Assembly: GCA_902630665.1 (NCBI GenBank)
Contig: CACOVP010000008.1
Location: 1 to 35,625, forward strand
Length of the DNA: 35,625 nt
Direction: 5' to 3'
Source: an uncultured Pelagibacteraceae bacterium
GTDB lineage: Bacteria; Pseudomonadota; Alphaproteobacteria; Pelagibacterales; Pelagibacteraceae
The notes below the pieces were generated by a model. It was not told the DNA's origin. It searched no databases and was given only the letters and a program-made list of their open reading frames with translations. Position 1 is the stretch's first letter; each line of letters begins with the position of its first letter. A program made the position numbers and the translations under genes. This document shows positions 9,179-17,763 of the stretch, one piece after another.

Positions 9179-10125
9179 TATTTTGAAGCTCTTTTTATTC
9201 GATCATTAATAGCTATACCTGGGCCTTTATTGGGTATTTTTGAAATAAATATTTTTTTAAATCCTTTTTTTTTAATTTTTCTCATAATTTTATACAAGTT
9301 AGCAGCAGCTTCTTTCAAGTCGCCTTTTTTGCTTAAATTAAAATTATTCTTATTATTTTTGTTGTTTTTTCCAAAAGTTATTTGAGCATGATTAAGATTT
9401 TTAGTATTTCGACCTAAAATGATTGGAATTCCCGGTGAATAATGTTTTTTCATCATTCCTGGTGATCTAATTGTTTTGTTTTTTTTAGAAAAGCTCACCC
9501 TTAGGTATTTTTTAATTTCCTCTGAACTAATTATGCCAGGTCTTAAAATTTTTGGTTTTTTAGTTAAATCTATTACTGTTGACTCAATTCCAACTTTTGA
9601 GTTTCCACCATCAATAATAATCTTTAATTTTCTTTTAAATTCTTCATAAACATCTGATGCACTTACGGGGCTTAATCCGGAAGAAAGGTTTGCGCTTGGC
9701 ATCGCAAGGGGAAAATTTATGATTTTTAGCAATGATTTAATTATTTTATGATCAGGAAACCTGACAGCGATAGTATTTAAACCTGCAGATGCTAAAGAAA
9801 CAACTTTTGATTTATTATTTTTCTTTAAGACAAAAGTTAATGGTCCAGGACAATATTTTTTATAAAGTTTAAAAAAGTTTTTATTTAGTATTACATCTTT
9901 TTTTAAAGAGGTGATGTTGTTATAATGAATTATTAAAGGGTTTTTTTTTGGTCTATTCTTTAAGTGAAAAATTTTTTTCACAGCTTTTTTTGAATATGCA
10001 TTTCCCGCAAGACCATAAACTGTTTCAGTTGGTATTCCAGCTATATTGCCTAGTTTGAGATAATTAGCGGTTTTTTTCAGTATCTTTTTATTAAAAGTGT
10101 AGATATTTGGGTAGATGTTTTTCAT
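9178..10125 (-). CDS. sua5: Threonylcarbamoyl-AMP synthase, Sua5 type
   Basis: Makes threonylcarbamoyl-AMP from threonine, bicarbonate and ATP for the t6A37 modification of ANN-decoding tRNAs. The YrdC domain shows TETVYGLAG (33-41), KNRPKKNPL (56-64) and PSANLSSG (143-150). The linker SPGMMKKHYSPG (about 219-230) leads to a C-terminal Sua5 domain. At 315 residues it is the two-domain Sua5 form, not the short TsaC/YrdC form. It heads the minus-strand operon containing the ABC exporter, oxygenase and GT17 genes. Only 21 bases separate its start from the divergent xseB start, so the promoters of both must overlap coding sequence or be nearly leaderless. Confidence 0.94.
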   Translation of the reverse strand: MKNIYPNIYTFNKKILKKTANYLKLGNIAGIPTETVYGLAGNAYSKKAVKKIFHLKNRPKKNPLIIHYNNITSLKKDVILNKNFFKLYKKYCPGPLTFVLKKNNKSKVVSLASAGLNTIAVRFPDHKIIKSLLKIINFPLAMPSANLSSGLSPVSASDVYEEFKRKLKIIIDGGNSKVGIESTVIDLTKKPKILRPGIISSEEIKKYLRVSFSKKNKTIRSPGMMKKHYSPGIPIILGRNTKNLNHAQITFGKNNKNNKNNFNLSKKGDLKEAAANLYKIMRKIKKKGFKKIFISKIPNKGPGIAINDRIKRASK

Positions 10126-10146
10126 TATGTTATTATTATTTAATTT

Positions 10147-10350
10147 ATGAAATTTGAAAATATTCCAGCTGATATCAAAAGTAAATCACTAAAAGAGGCT
10201 AGAGAGGAAATAAATGAAATAATTACCAAGCTTGAAGGCCAAAATTTTGAATTAAACAATATTGAAGACATGTATAAAAGATTAATAAATTTAAATAAGC
10301 ATGTGGAAAATCTTTTCAAAATTAAATCAAAAAAATTATCAAATTCTTAA
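10147..10350 (+). CDS. xseB: Exodeoxyribonuclease VII small subunit
   Basis: The 67-residue protein matches XseB, the small subunit that packs on XseA to form the single-strand-specific exonuclease VII. It is a short, charged, all-helical protein. The segments SLKEAREEINEIITKLE and the YKRLINLNKHVENLF helix fit the family. The position directly before ispA and dxs is the classical xseB-ispA-dxs arrangement and supports the call. A TATTAT box (10131-10136) lies only 10 bases upstream of the ATG, so the mRNA may be almost leaderless. The xseA gene is not in this window. Confidence 0.88.
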   Translation: MKFENIPADIKSKSLKEAREEINEIITKLEGQNFELNNIEDMYKRLINLNKHVENLFKIKSKKLSNS

Positions 10351-10365
10351 ATAGCAAATATCAAA

Positions 10366-11241
10366 ATGATTAAAAAAAAATTAATAAATAACGCAAATAA
10401 GGTTGATAAATATTTACTTAATTATTTAAATAAACAGAAAAAATCGTTTTTAGCTTCACCAATGAAGTATGGAGTAATTTCTGGAGGGAAAAAAATAAGA
10501 TCTACAATTATTTTAGACGCAGGTAAACTATTAAAAGTGAGTCAAAAAAAACTTTTAAGCATCTGTGCAGCTGTAGAATGTATTCACTCTTATTCACTCA
10601 TCCATGATGATCTTCCTTGCATGGATAATGACACAATCAGAAGAGGTAAGCCTACAACACATAAAAAATATGGTGAAGCAACAGCTGTACTTGCAGGAAA
10701 TTCATTATTAACTTTAGCATTTGAAATAATTGCGAGTAAAAAAAATTCACTCAATTTAAAACAAAAAAACGAAATAATAGAACTTTTATCTAACAGCGCA
10801 GGTCATACAGGAATAGCTGGCGGTCAAGAGCTAGATTTGAAGTTTGAAAATAAAAGAAAAAATTTAAATCAAATATTAGATATGCAAAGAAAAAAAACAG
10901 GGAAATTATTCAATTTTTGCATTCAATCAGTTGCAATTATTGGAAACAAAAATAATAAGGACAAGATATTATTAGGGAAACTTGGAGAAGACATTGGATT
11001 GTTATTTCAATTGACTGATGACTTTTTAGATATAACAGGTTCTAAAAAAGTGACTGGAAAACAAATCAAAAAAGATAACAAAAAAGGCAAATCTACTTTA
11101 ATAAGACTTCTTGGTTATGAAAATACATTAAGATATGCAGATAAATTAGAGAAAAAAATATTGCTTAAATTAAAAAAACATGGAAAAAATGCAAAAGACT
11201 TAATAAATACTTTAAAATTTATAAAAGAAAGAAACTTTTAA
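10366..11241 (+). CDS. ispA: Short-chain polyprenyl diphosphate synthase (farnesyl/geranylgeranyl)
   Basis: Condenses IPP with allylic diphosphates to C15 or C20 prenyl diphosphates. The 291 residues are full length. The first aspartate-rich motif DDLPCMDND starts at D81; its DDx4D spacing is that of bacterial FPP/GGPP synthases. GGQELD and the second motif DDFLD follow. Chain length (C15 or C20) cannot be fixed from the sequence alone. It sits 15 bases after xseB, and its stop overlaps the dxs start by one base. Its product feeds IspB, undecaprenyl phosphate and, if GGPP is made, carotenoid and retinal for the rhodopsin at 28902. Confidence 0.92.
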   Translation: MIKKKLINNANKVDKYLLNYLNKQKKSFLASPMKYGVISGGKKIRSTIILDAGKLLKVSQKKLLSICAAVECIHSYSLIHDDLPCMDNDTIRRGKPTTHKKYGEATAVLAGNSLLTLAFEIIASKKNSLNLKQKNEIIELLSNSAGHTGIAGGQELDLKFENKRKNLNQILDMQRKKTGKLFNFCIQSVAIIGNKNNKDKILLGKLGEDIGLLFQLTDDFLDITGSKKVTGKQIKKDNKKGKSTLIRLLGYENTLRYADKLEKKILLKLKKHGKNAKDLINTLKFIKERNF

Positions 11242-13160
11242 TGACAAGAATTATTAAACAAATTAATTTTCCATCTGATTTAAGAAAATTTAAAAAAGAA
11301 GATTTAAAGCGAATTTCTGATGAACTTAGAGATGAGTTAATTGATGTTGTCTCAGAAACAGGAGGCCATCTAGGTGCTGGTTTAGGCGTAGTTGAGCTTA
11401 CGGTGGCTTTGCACTATGTATTTGATACTCCAAAAGATAAATTAGTCTGGGATGTTAGTCATCAATGCTATCCTCATAAACTCATTACTGGCAGAAGAGA
11501 ACGAATAAAAACTTTGAGAAAAGGCGGAGGTTTATCTGGTTTTACAAAAAGAACAGAGAGCGAGTATGATCCTTTTGGAGCGGCTCATAGTTCCACTTCT
11601 ATTTCTTCAACCTTGGGCATGTCAGTGGCAAAAAAATTATCAAATAATAATAATAATGTTATAGCAGTTATAGGCGATGGGGCTATGAGCGCTGGAATGG
11701 CATATGAAGCAATGAATAATGCTGGAGCTCTAAAATCTAATTTAATAGTAGTATTAAATGATAATGATATGTCAATCGCTAGACCCGTAGGTGCAATGAG
11801 CAAATATTTAGCTAATTTGTTGTCTGGTAAACTATATTTTAGTTTTAGAGAAACTTTGAAAATGATTATTTCTGCTTTTTCAAAAAGATTTAGTCAAACA
11901 GCAGGTAAAGCTGAAGATATGCTAAGAAATATGGTTACAGGTGGAACATTATTTAGCGAACTTGGATTTTATTACGTGGGGCCAATAGACGGACATGACG
12001 TAGAAAATCTAGTACAAATATTCGAAAATGTTAAAAATTCTAATCATCAAGGACCTGTTCTTATTCATGTAAGAACGCAAAAAGGAAAAGGATATAAACC
12101 TGCTGAGGAGTCCGGGGATAAATATCATGGAGTTTCTAAGTTTAACATTTCAACTGGCGAGCAATCAAAGTCTAAGTCAAATACCCCTTCATACACAAAA
12201 GTTTTTGCAGATACTTTGATTAAACACGCGGAACAAGACACAAAAATTGTAGGAATTACCGGTGCAATGCCATCTGGGACTGGTATAAATTTATTTGAAA
12301 AACGATTTCCTGATAGAGCGTTTGACGTTGGGATAGCAGAACAACATGCTATAACTTTTGCAGCAGGATTAGCTACAGAGGGATATAAACCTTATGCAGC
12401 AATTTATTCAACTTTTTTACAAAGAGCTTATGATCAAGTAGTTCATGACGTTGCTCTACAATCCTTGCCAGTGAGGTTTGCAATAGATAGAGCTGGGTTA
12501 GTCGGCGCTGACGGACCAACTCACGCAGGATCTTTTGACATAACATACTTGTCAACTTTACCAAATTTTGTAGTTATGGCTGCAAGCGATGAGGCAGAAC
12601 TAGTTAAAATGATAAATACATCTGTTGAAATTAATGATCGACCTTCAGCCTTTAGATATCCTAGAGGTAATGGAGTTGGAGTTTCGTTGCCTTCCATAAA
12701 TGAAATTTTAGAAATTGGAAAAGCAAAGCTAATAAAGGAGGGAAAAAAAGCAGCATTATTAAGTTTTGGAACACGACTTGAAGAATGTAAAAAAGCCTCT
12801 GAAAGCTTAAGTAAAAAAGGTATTGAATGTACAATAGTTGACGCAAGATTTGCCAAACCATTAGATGAAAAATTAATTATGGAGGTAGCTACTAACCATG
12901 AAGTTTTGATAACAATCGAGGAAGGTTCTATAGGTGGTTTTGGCTCACATGTGATGCAATTATTATCTGATAGAGGAGTTTTTGATACAGGCTTAAAATT
13001 CAGATCGATGATTTTGCCGGATATTTTTATAGATCAAGACACACCTGAAAAAATGTATGAAACTGCTGGTTTAGATAGTTTATCGATAGTAAATAAAGTT
13101 CAAGAAACTTTGAATTCAAATATAATTATAGCAAAAAATAAAAATAAGAAATCTAATTAA
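11241..13160 (+). CDS. dxs: 1-deoxy-D-xylulose-5-phosphate synthase
   Basis: Thiamin-diphosphate enzyme joining pyruvate and glyceraldehyde-3-phosphate, the entry step of the MEP isoprenoid pathway. The 639 residues are full length. Seen in order: GGHLGAGLG with conserved His43, [10 protein letters not shown], the ThDP/metal motif GDGAMSAG from 145, IGPIDGHD-like GPIDGHD, and the central VGIAEQHA with the catalytic Glu. The C-terminal transketolase domain ends with GGFGSH. It needs thiamin, linking it to thiD-based salvage. The TAA stop lies in a TTAA shared with convergent aroC. Confidence 0.97.
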   Translation: MTRIIKQINFPSDLRKFKKEDLKRISDELRDELIDVVSETGGHLGAGLGVVELTVALHYVFDTPKDKLVWDVSHQCYPHKLITGRRERIKTLRKGGGLSGFTKRTESEYDPFGAAHSSTSISSTLGMSVAKKLSNNNNNVIAVIGDGAMSAGMAYEAMNNAGALKSNLIVVLNDNDMSIARPVGAMSKYLANLLSGKLYFSFRETLKMIISAFSKRFSQTAGKAEDMLRNMVTGGTLFSELGFYYVGPIDGHDVENLVQIFENVKNSNHQGPVLIHVRTQKGKGYKPAEESGDKYHGVSKFNISTGEQSKSKSNTPSYTKVFADTLIKHAEQDTKIVGITGAMPSGTGINLFEKRFPDRAFDVGIAEQHAITFAAGLATEGYKPYAAIYSTFLQRAYDQVVHDVALQSLPVRFAIDRAGLVGADGPTHAGSFDITYLSTLPNFVVMAASDEAELVKMINTSVEINDRPSAFRYPRGNGVGVSLPSINEILEIGKAKLIKEGKKAALLSFGTRLEECKKASESLSKKGIECTIVDARFAKPLDEKLIMEVATNHEVLITIEEGSIGGFGSHVMQLLSDRGVFDTGLKFRSMILPDIFIDQDTPEKMYETAGLDSLSIVNKVQETLNSNIIIAKNKNKKSN

Positions 13161-14239
13161 CTACACTGCGCTCTATGCATTAAATAATGATCCAATAGAA
13201 CGCAGTTTATCATGGCTTCACCTATCGGCACTGCTCTAATGCCTACGCAAGGATCATGTCTTCCTTTTACTGAGATTTTAGTATTTTTGCCTTTTTTATC
13301 TATTGTATTTCTTTTTGTTAAAATTGATGAAGTAGGTTTGACTGCAAATGAAGCAACAATATTTTGACCTGAAGAAATACCGCCCAAAATTCCACCAGCT
13401 TGGTTAGTTTTAAATTTTACTGCTCCAGACCCTTTTCTCATTTCGTCAGAATTTTCCTCTCCAGTTAAAAAAGCCGCATTCATTCCAGCTCCAATATTAA
13501 CTCCCTTTACAGCATTTATACTCATTAATGCTGCAGCTATATCAGTATCAAGTTTAGAATAGATTGGAGCACCTAAACCAACTGGAACACCAGTTGCTCT
13601 TAATTCTATTATTGCTCCACAAGAGGAACCTGCTTTTCTTACAGCCAAAAGATATTTTTCCCAAAGTTTTACAGATTTTTTATCTGGACAAAAAAAGGGA
13701 TTTTTTCTTATCTCACTATTCTTCCAATTTAGTTTATCGCAAGACATTAACCCTAGTTGAGTGACGGCACCGATTACATTAAATTTTGAACCTATCATCT
13801 TCTTAAGAACAGTTTTGGCTACTGCGCCTGCAGCAACTCTACTAGCAGTTTCTCGAGCAGATTGCCTGCCTCCACCTCTGTAATCTCTAATTCCATATTT
13901 TTTAAAATAAGTATAGTCAGCGTGACCAGGTCTAAATTTATTTTTTATTGTTTCATAGTCTCTGGATCTTTTATCTTCATTATAAATGATTATAGAGATT
14001 GGAGTCCCAGTAGTTTTACCTTCAAATACACCAGATAAAATTATAACTTTATCTGCCTCTTTTCTTTGAGTGGTAAATTTTGATTGACCAGGTCTTCTTC
14101 TGTCCATATCTTTCTGAATATCTGCCTCAGATATAGGTATATTAGGGGGACATCCATCTATTACACAACCAATAGCGGGGCCATGAGACTCTCCCCAAGT
14201 GGTAAACCTAAATATTTTTCCAAAAGTATTAAAAGACAT
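13157..14239 (-). CDS. aroC: Chorismate synthase
   Basis: Converts EPSP to chorismate using reduced flavin, the last step of the shikimate pathway. The 360 residues are full length. Seen: the N-terminal [47 protein letters not shown], the [19 protein letters not shown] signature, and the C-terminal [18 protein letters not shown]. The start codon is only 34 bases from the divergent pdxH start. The last codons contain an inverted repeat (13165-13206) that would form a hairpin in this mRNA just before the stop. The stop is shared with dxs in a TTAA. Confidence 0.97.
   Translation of the reverse strand: MSFNTFGKIFRFTTWGESHGPAIGCVIDGCPPNIPISEADIQKDMDRRRPGQSKFTTQRKEADKVIILSGVFEGKTTGTPISIIIYNEDKRSRDYETIKNKFRPGHADYTYFKKYGIRDYRGGGRQSARETASRVAAGAVAKTVLKKMIGSKFNVIGAVTQLGLMSCDKLNWKNSEIRKNPFFCPDKKSVKLWEKYLLAVRKAGSSCGAIIELRATGVPVGLGAPIYSKLDTDIAAALMSINAVKGVNIGAGMNAAFLTGEENSDEMRKGSGAVKFKTNQAGGILGGISSGQNIVASFAVKPTSSILTKRNTIDKKGKNTKISVKGRHDPCVGIRAVPIGEAMINCVLLDHYLMHRAQCS
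13165..13206 (-). repeat. Inverted repeat at the 3' end of aroC
   Basis: Arms at 13195-13206 and 13165-13176 are complementary over 12 positions. In the aroC mRNA they form a full 12-pair stem with one U-G wobble and an 18-base loop. In the opposite strand the wobble becomes a C/A mismatch, so the structure favours the aroC transcript. It ends six bases before the aroC stop, and the RNA beyond it is U-rich but not a clean U-run. It may act as a terminator or 3' stabiliser inside coding sequence; this is inference. Confidence 0.45.
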
Positions 14240-14273
14240 AGATAATTAATGTATAAATTATTTTAAAGAAATT

Positions 14274-14906
14274 ATGAATCAAAAAAATGGCAAAAATTCA
14301 CTTGGTATAGATATTATCTTTGAAGAATTAGATAATCCTATAGAATTGTTTAAAAAATGGTTTTCTAAGGCAGAGAAAAGTGAAATTAATGACCCGAACG
14401 CCGTTGCAATTGCAACTTCAAACAAACATAATCAGCCAAATGTAAGAATAGTCCTTCTCAAAGGTTTAAGCGACAAAGGATTTGTTTTTTATACTAATTT
14501 TAACAGTAAAAAAGGAAATGAACTTAAAGAAAATCAAAAAGCCTCAATGTGCTTTCATTGGAAAAGTTTAAGACGTCAAGTAAGAGCTATTGGAAAAGTA
14601 GAAGAGGTTTCAGCTAAAGAGGCAGATGATTATTTTAATTCACGACCATACAAAAATAGAATTGGTGCGTGGGCCTCATCACAATCTTCAATTTTAGACC
14701 AAAGAGAAACTTTTTTGAGTAAAATAAAACAATTTGAAAAAAAATTTCCTGATCAAAAAAATGTACCAAGACCACCACACTGGTCCGGATGGAGATTATT
14801 ACCAGAGGAAATAGAATTTTGGTTGGATGGTGAAGGAAGAATACATGAGAGATTAAACTATAGAAAAAAAAATGGAAATTGGGAGAAAGAGCTTCTTTAT
14901 CCTTAA
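14274..14906 (+). CDS. pdxH: Pyridoxamine 5'-phosphate oxidase
   Basis: FMN-dependent oxidation of pyridoxine/pyridoxamine 5'-phosphate to the cofactor PLP. The 210 residues are the usual length. Seen: VRIVLLKGLSDKGFVFYTNF (FMN-binding strand region), MCFHWKSLRRQVRAIG, FNSRPYKNRIGAWASSQS, the WSGWRLLPEEIEFW segment and a closing RIHERLNY, all typical of PdxH. A TATAAA box at 14252-14257 lies 16 bases before the ATG, giving a very short leader. The gene diverges from aroC across 34 bases, and its stop is shared with convergent ispB in a TTAA. Confidence 0.95.
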   Translation: MNQKNGKNSLGIDIIFEELDNPIELFKKWFSKAEKSEINDPNAVAIATSNKHNQPNVRIVLLKGLSDKGFVFYTNFNSKKGNELKENQKASMCFHWKSLRRQVRAIGKVEEVSAKEADDYFNSRPYKNRIGAWASSQSSILDQRETFLSKIKQFEKKFPDQKNVPRPPHWSGWRLLPEEIEFWLDGEGRIHERLNYRKKNGNWEKELLYP

Positions 14907-14927
14907 AAAGATCTATTAAGGCTAAAG
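14895..14927. repeat. Hairpin spanning the pdxH/ispB convergent stops
   Basis: Arms CTTTATCCTTAA (14895-14906) and TTAAGGCTAAAG (14916-14927) pair at 11 of 12 positions around a 9-base loop. The left arm holds the shared TTAA that ends both genes. It could end transcription from either side, but neither flank has a clean T-run, so the terminator role is inference. Confidence 0.5.
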
Positions 14928-15916
14928 CTCGTTAAGTTTTGTAAGATTTTTTTATCTTCGTTATCCGGAAAAATTGCTAAAGCATCATAAGAAACATTTA
15001 CAAAATATTCAGCTTTTTTGAATGTAGCTTCGACTGCTTTATATTTATTAATTATAGATAATGTATCACTAAAATCTTTTTCAGTTCTTTTTTCTTTTTT
15101 CATTATTATATCAAGAAAATTTTTTTCTTCCTTATTTCCTTTCTGAAAAATAATAATCATTGGAAGAGTAACTTTTCCTTCAAAAAAATCTTTACCAATT
15201 TCTTTACCAAACATTTTTTCTTTTGCATAAAAGTCAAGAGCGTCATCAGCAATTTGAAATGCCAGTCCCAAATTTCTACCGTATGATTCTAAAGCTTTTT
15301 TTTCTTTTTCATTACTCCCTGATAAACAAGCTCCTGTTTTAGTTGCAGCAGAAAAAAGTGAGGCTGTTTTTAAATTTATTATATCTATATATGTTTCCTC
15401 TAATAGATCAGCTTCACCTTTATGCTGAAGTTGCAAAACTTCACCCTGAGCAATTTTTGAAGAAGTAGAGGATAGCAATTTTAAAACTTCTAAGTCACCG
15501 TCTTCAACCATCATTTCAAAACATCTACTAAGTAAATAATCACCTACCAAAATAGATGATTGATTACCCCAAACAGAATTAGTAGTTTTGACTCCCCTCC
15601 TTAATTCACTTTCATCTATTACATCATCGTGTAAAAGAGTTGCAGAATGAATTAATTCAACACAAGCAGCTAAATTAATATCTCTTTTATCTTCATTATA
15701 TCCAGTTAATTTTGCAGACTCTAAAGTTAGGAGTGCTCTTAATCTTTTACCGCCTGATCCTAAGTGATGATCGCTCATCTTCTGTATCAGACTTACATCA
15801 CTTTTTAACTTTTCTTGAATAAGATTTTCAACTTTTTGCAGTTTATCACCAAGAAGGTTTTTAAGTTCAAGGTAAGCAGAATTTGCTGATTTCTTTAAAG
15901 GTATAACTGATCCCAT
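14903..15916 (-). CDS. ispB: Long-chain (octaprenyl-type) polyprenyl diphosphate synthase
   Basis: Extends allylic diphosphates with IPP to the ubiquinone side chain. About 337 residues. The first aspartate-rich motif LLHDDVIDES has the DDxxD spacing of long-chain synthases, unlike the DDx4D of the ispA product; GSGGKRLR and the second motif QIADDALDF also fit. The open frame runs back to a TTG at 15922, but the ATG at 15916, two codons in, is the simpler start. Its exact chain length (for example C50 for Q-10, usual in alphaproteobacteria) cannot be read from sequence. The upstream gap to sohB holds a GC-rich hairpin island that would fall in its 5' leader. Confidence 0.92.
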   Translation of the reverse strand: MGSVIPLKKSANSAYLELKNLLGDKLQKVENLIQEKLKSDVSLIQKMSDHHLGSGGKRLRALLTLESAKLTGYNEDKRDINLAACVELIHSATLLHDDVIDESELRRGVKTTNSVWGNQSSILVGDYLLSRCFEMMVEDGDLEVLKLLSSTSSKIAQGEVLQLQHKGEADLLEETYIDIINLKTASLFSAATKTGACLSGSNEKEKKALESYGRNLGLAFQIADDALDFYAKEKMFGKEIGKDFFEGKVTLPMIIIFQKGNKEEKNFLDIIMKKEKRTEKDFSDTLSIINKYKAVEATFKKAEYFVNVSYDALAIFPDNEDKKILQNLTSFSLNRSF

Positions 15917-16062
15917 AAGCAATATTTATATTTGTTTCCGCTAATAATAAATTTTTAAATGGACCCGTGGTGACGCACCCACAATTCAACTATAAGTAGC
16001 GTAATTATTAATTAAAATTTAATTTTTTGCTGCTATAAGAATATAATTAATCATCAAAAAAT
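15917..16062. promoter_or_regulatory. Divergent ispB/sohB control region with GC-rich hairpin
   Basis: This 146-base gap is long for this genome. It is mostly A/T apart from a GC-rich island at about 15961-15980. There GTGGTG (15967-15972) can pair with CACCCAC-type bases (15976-15982) around a three-base loop with one bulge. CGCTA (15939-15943) and TAGCG (15997-16001) could close a longer stem around it. On the minus strand the structure would lie in the ispB leader. It could be a structured RNA or a protein-binding site; I recognise no known riboswitch. Confidence 0.45.
16019..16047 (+). promoter_or_regulatory. Candidate promoter of sohB-glyQ-glyS-ppdK
   Basis: A perfect TATAAT at 16042-16047 lies 15 bases upstream of the sohB ATG, predicting a leader of about 9 bases. 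The -35 region at 16019-16024 (TTAATT, 17-base spacer) is weak. Random AT-rich DNA yields such boxes easily. Confidence 0.4.
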
Positions 16063-16875
16063 ATGTTTTCATTTTTTAAGAAAAAAAAAGTTGTTCCACA
16101 TGTCAGACTCACAGGCATTATAGGTTCAGCAGGTAAGTTTAAACAAGGCATGGAACTAGCCAATCAGAGGGAAATTCTGAAAAAAGCTTTTTCAGTTAAA
16201 AAAATTTCTCACGTTGCAATATCAATTAATTCTCCTGGAGGATCTCCGGTTCAGTCGCATTTAATTTATAGTTATATAAGGCAGCTGGCTGAAAAAAAAA
16301 AGGTAAAAGTAATTATATTTGCCGAAGACGTCGCAGCATCAGGTGGATATTTTATTGCATGCGCTGGAGATGAAATTTATGCTAATTCAAGTTCTATAAT
16401 TGGTTCAATAGGGGTAATTTCTGCATCTTTTGGTTTTAAAGACTTAATTCAAAAAATCGGAATAGAAAGAAGAGTTTATACAGCTGGAAAAAATAAAAGC
16501 ACTTTAGATCCATTTAAAGAAGAAAAAGAGGACGATATTAAAAGATTAAAAACTATACAGCTTGAATTACATGAAGACTTTATTAAAATTGTTCAGAAAA
16601 GCAGAGGCTCAAAACTGAAGGATCCCGAAAAAAATAATATTTTTACAGGAGAATTTTGGACAGGAAAAACATCATTAAAGCTTGGGCTAATTGATGGTAT
16701 CGGAAATGCAGATCAAGTTTTAAAAGAAAAATTTGGAGAAAAGGTAATTATTAAAACATTTGAAAAACCTAAAGGGTTTATTGCAAGAAAACTTTCCTCA
16801 TCTGTTCAAGACCCGGTTGAAAAACTTTTTAATTTAATTGAAGAAAAATCGATATGGCAAAAATTTGGTTTATAG
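16063..16875 (+). CDS. sohB: S49-family serine peptidase (SohB/SppA-like)
   Basis: A peptidase of the signal-peptide-peptidase clan, usually cutting signal-peptide remnants or membrane-associated proteins. The 270 residues contain INSPGGSP (56-62), the nucleophile motif ASGGY with Ser93, GSIGVI, and the likely general-base Lys145 in GKNKST, consistent with a Ser/Lys dyad. No signal peptide or membrane helix is visible, and the protein is shorter than E. coli SohB (349), so it may be soluble or peripheral. It abuts glyQ with no gap. Finding such a peptidase with glyQ-glyS is common in alphaproteobacteria. The symbol is by similarity only. Confidence 0.85.
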   Translation: MFSFFKKKKVVPHVRLTGIIGSAGKFKQGMELANQREILKKAFSVKKISHVAISINSPGGSPVQSHLIYSYIRQLAEKKKVKVIIFAEDVAASGGYFIACAGDEIYANSSSIIGSIGVISASFGFKDLIQKIGIERRVYTAGKNKSTLDPFKEEKEDDIKRLKTIQLELHEDFIKIVQKSRGSKLKDPEKNNIFTGEFWTGKTSLKLGLIDGIGNADQVLKEKFGEKVIIKTFEKPKGFIARKLSSSVQDPVEKLFNLIEEKSIWQKFGL

Positions 16876-17760
16876 ATGCCAGCTAAAAAAAAAGTAAAAA
16901 AAAAAAGTAATTCTCTTTCTTTTCAAGATATAATAATGAGTCTTCAAAAATTTTGGGGAAAAAATGGCTGTGTGATTTTACAACCATACGATTTAGAGGT
17001 TGGAGCTGGGACCTTTCATCCTGCAACCACATTAAGATCTCTGGGCCCTAAACCATGGAGAGCAGCTTATGTTCAGCCGTCAAGACGACCAACAGACGGT
17101 AGATATGGTGAAAACCCAAATCGTTTACAACACTATTATCAGTATCAAGTTATTATTAAACCATCTCCGAACAACATTAAACAAACATATTTAAAAAGCT
17201 TAGCAGCTATTGGTATTGATGTTAAAAATCATGACATCCGTTTTGTTGAAGATGATTGGGAAAGTCCAACCTTAGGGGCAGCGGGATTAGGATGGGAAGT
17301 TTGGTGTGACGGAATGGAGATAACTCAATTTACTTATTTTCAACAAATGACAGGTATAGAATGCAAACCTGTTCCAGTTGAAATTACTTATGGTCTCGAG
17401 AGGCTATGTATGTTTGTTCAAGAAAAAAATAATGTCTTTGATCTGGATTGGAATAATAATGGTGTAAAATATAAAGAAGTTTTCTTTCAAGCTGAAAAAG
17501 AATTTTCTGCTTACAACTTTGAGTTTGCAAATACTGATACTTTACTTAAAAGTTTTGAAAATACTGAAAATGAGTGTAAATCTTTACTTGAAAAAAAACT
17601 TTCATTACCAGCTTATGATCAATGCCTTAAAGCAAGTCATATTTTTAATTTATTAGACGCTCGGGGCGTAATTGGAGTTGCAGAAAGAACTGGCTATATT
17701 ACTAGAATTAGGGATCTCGCAAAAGGTTGTGGAGCTTTATGGTTAAGCTCACAAAGTTAA
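16876..17760 (+). CDS. glyQ: Glycyl-tRNA synthetase alpha subunit
   Basis: Catalytic subunit of the bacterial heterotetrameric glycyl-tRNA synthetase; it makes glycyl-adenylate. The 294 residues are full length. After a lysine-rich N-terminal tail come [50 protein letters not shown] and [20 protein letters not shown], all strong hallmarks of GlyQ. It starts right after the sohB stop, and three bases separate its stop from glyS. SAR11 has unusual glycine/serine needs, but nothing here shows regulation by glycine. Confidence 0.97.
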   Translation: MPAKKKVKKKSNSLSFQDIIMSLQKFWGKNGCVILQPYDLEVGAGTFHPATTLRSLGPKPWRAAYVQPSRRPTDGRYGENPNRLQHYYQYQVIIKPSPNNIKQTYLKSLAAIGIDVKNHDIRFVEDDWESPTLGAAGLGWEVWCDGMEITQFTYFQQMTGIECKPVPVEITYGLERLCMFVQEKNNVFDLDWNNNGVKYKEVFFQAEKEFSAYNFEFANTDTLLKSFENTENECKSLLEKKLSLPAYDQCLKASHIFNLLDARGVIGVAERTGYITRIRDLAKGCGALWLSSQS

Positions 17761-17763
17761 ATT

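Noticed and set aside
15922..16003. Remnant coding sequence reading NGPVVTHPQFNYK before a stop in the ispB/sohB gap
   Set aside because: There is no start codon and I recognise no protein family; the hairpin explains the GC-rich bases better.
15917..16062. Glycine or SAM-V riboswitch upstream of the glyQ operon
   Set aside because: I could not match the region to the conserved core of either class; it is too short for a tandem glycine riboswitch.
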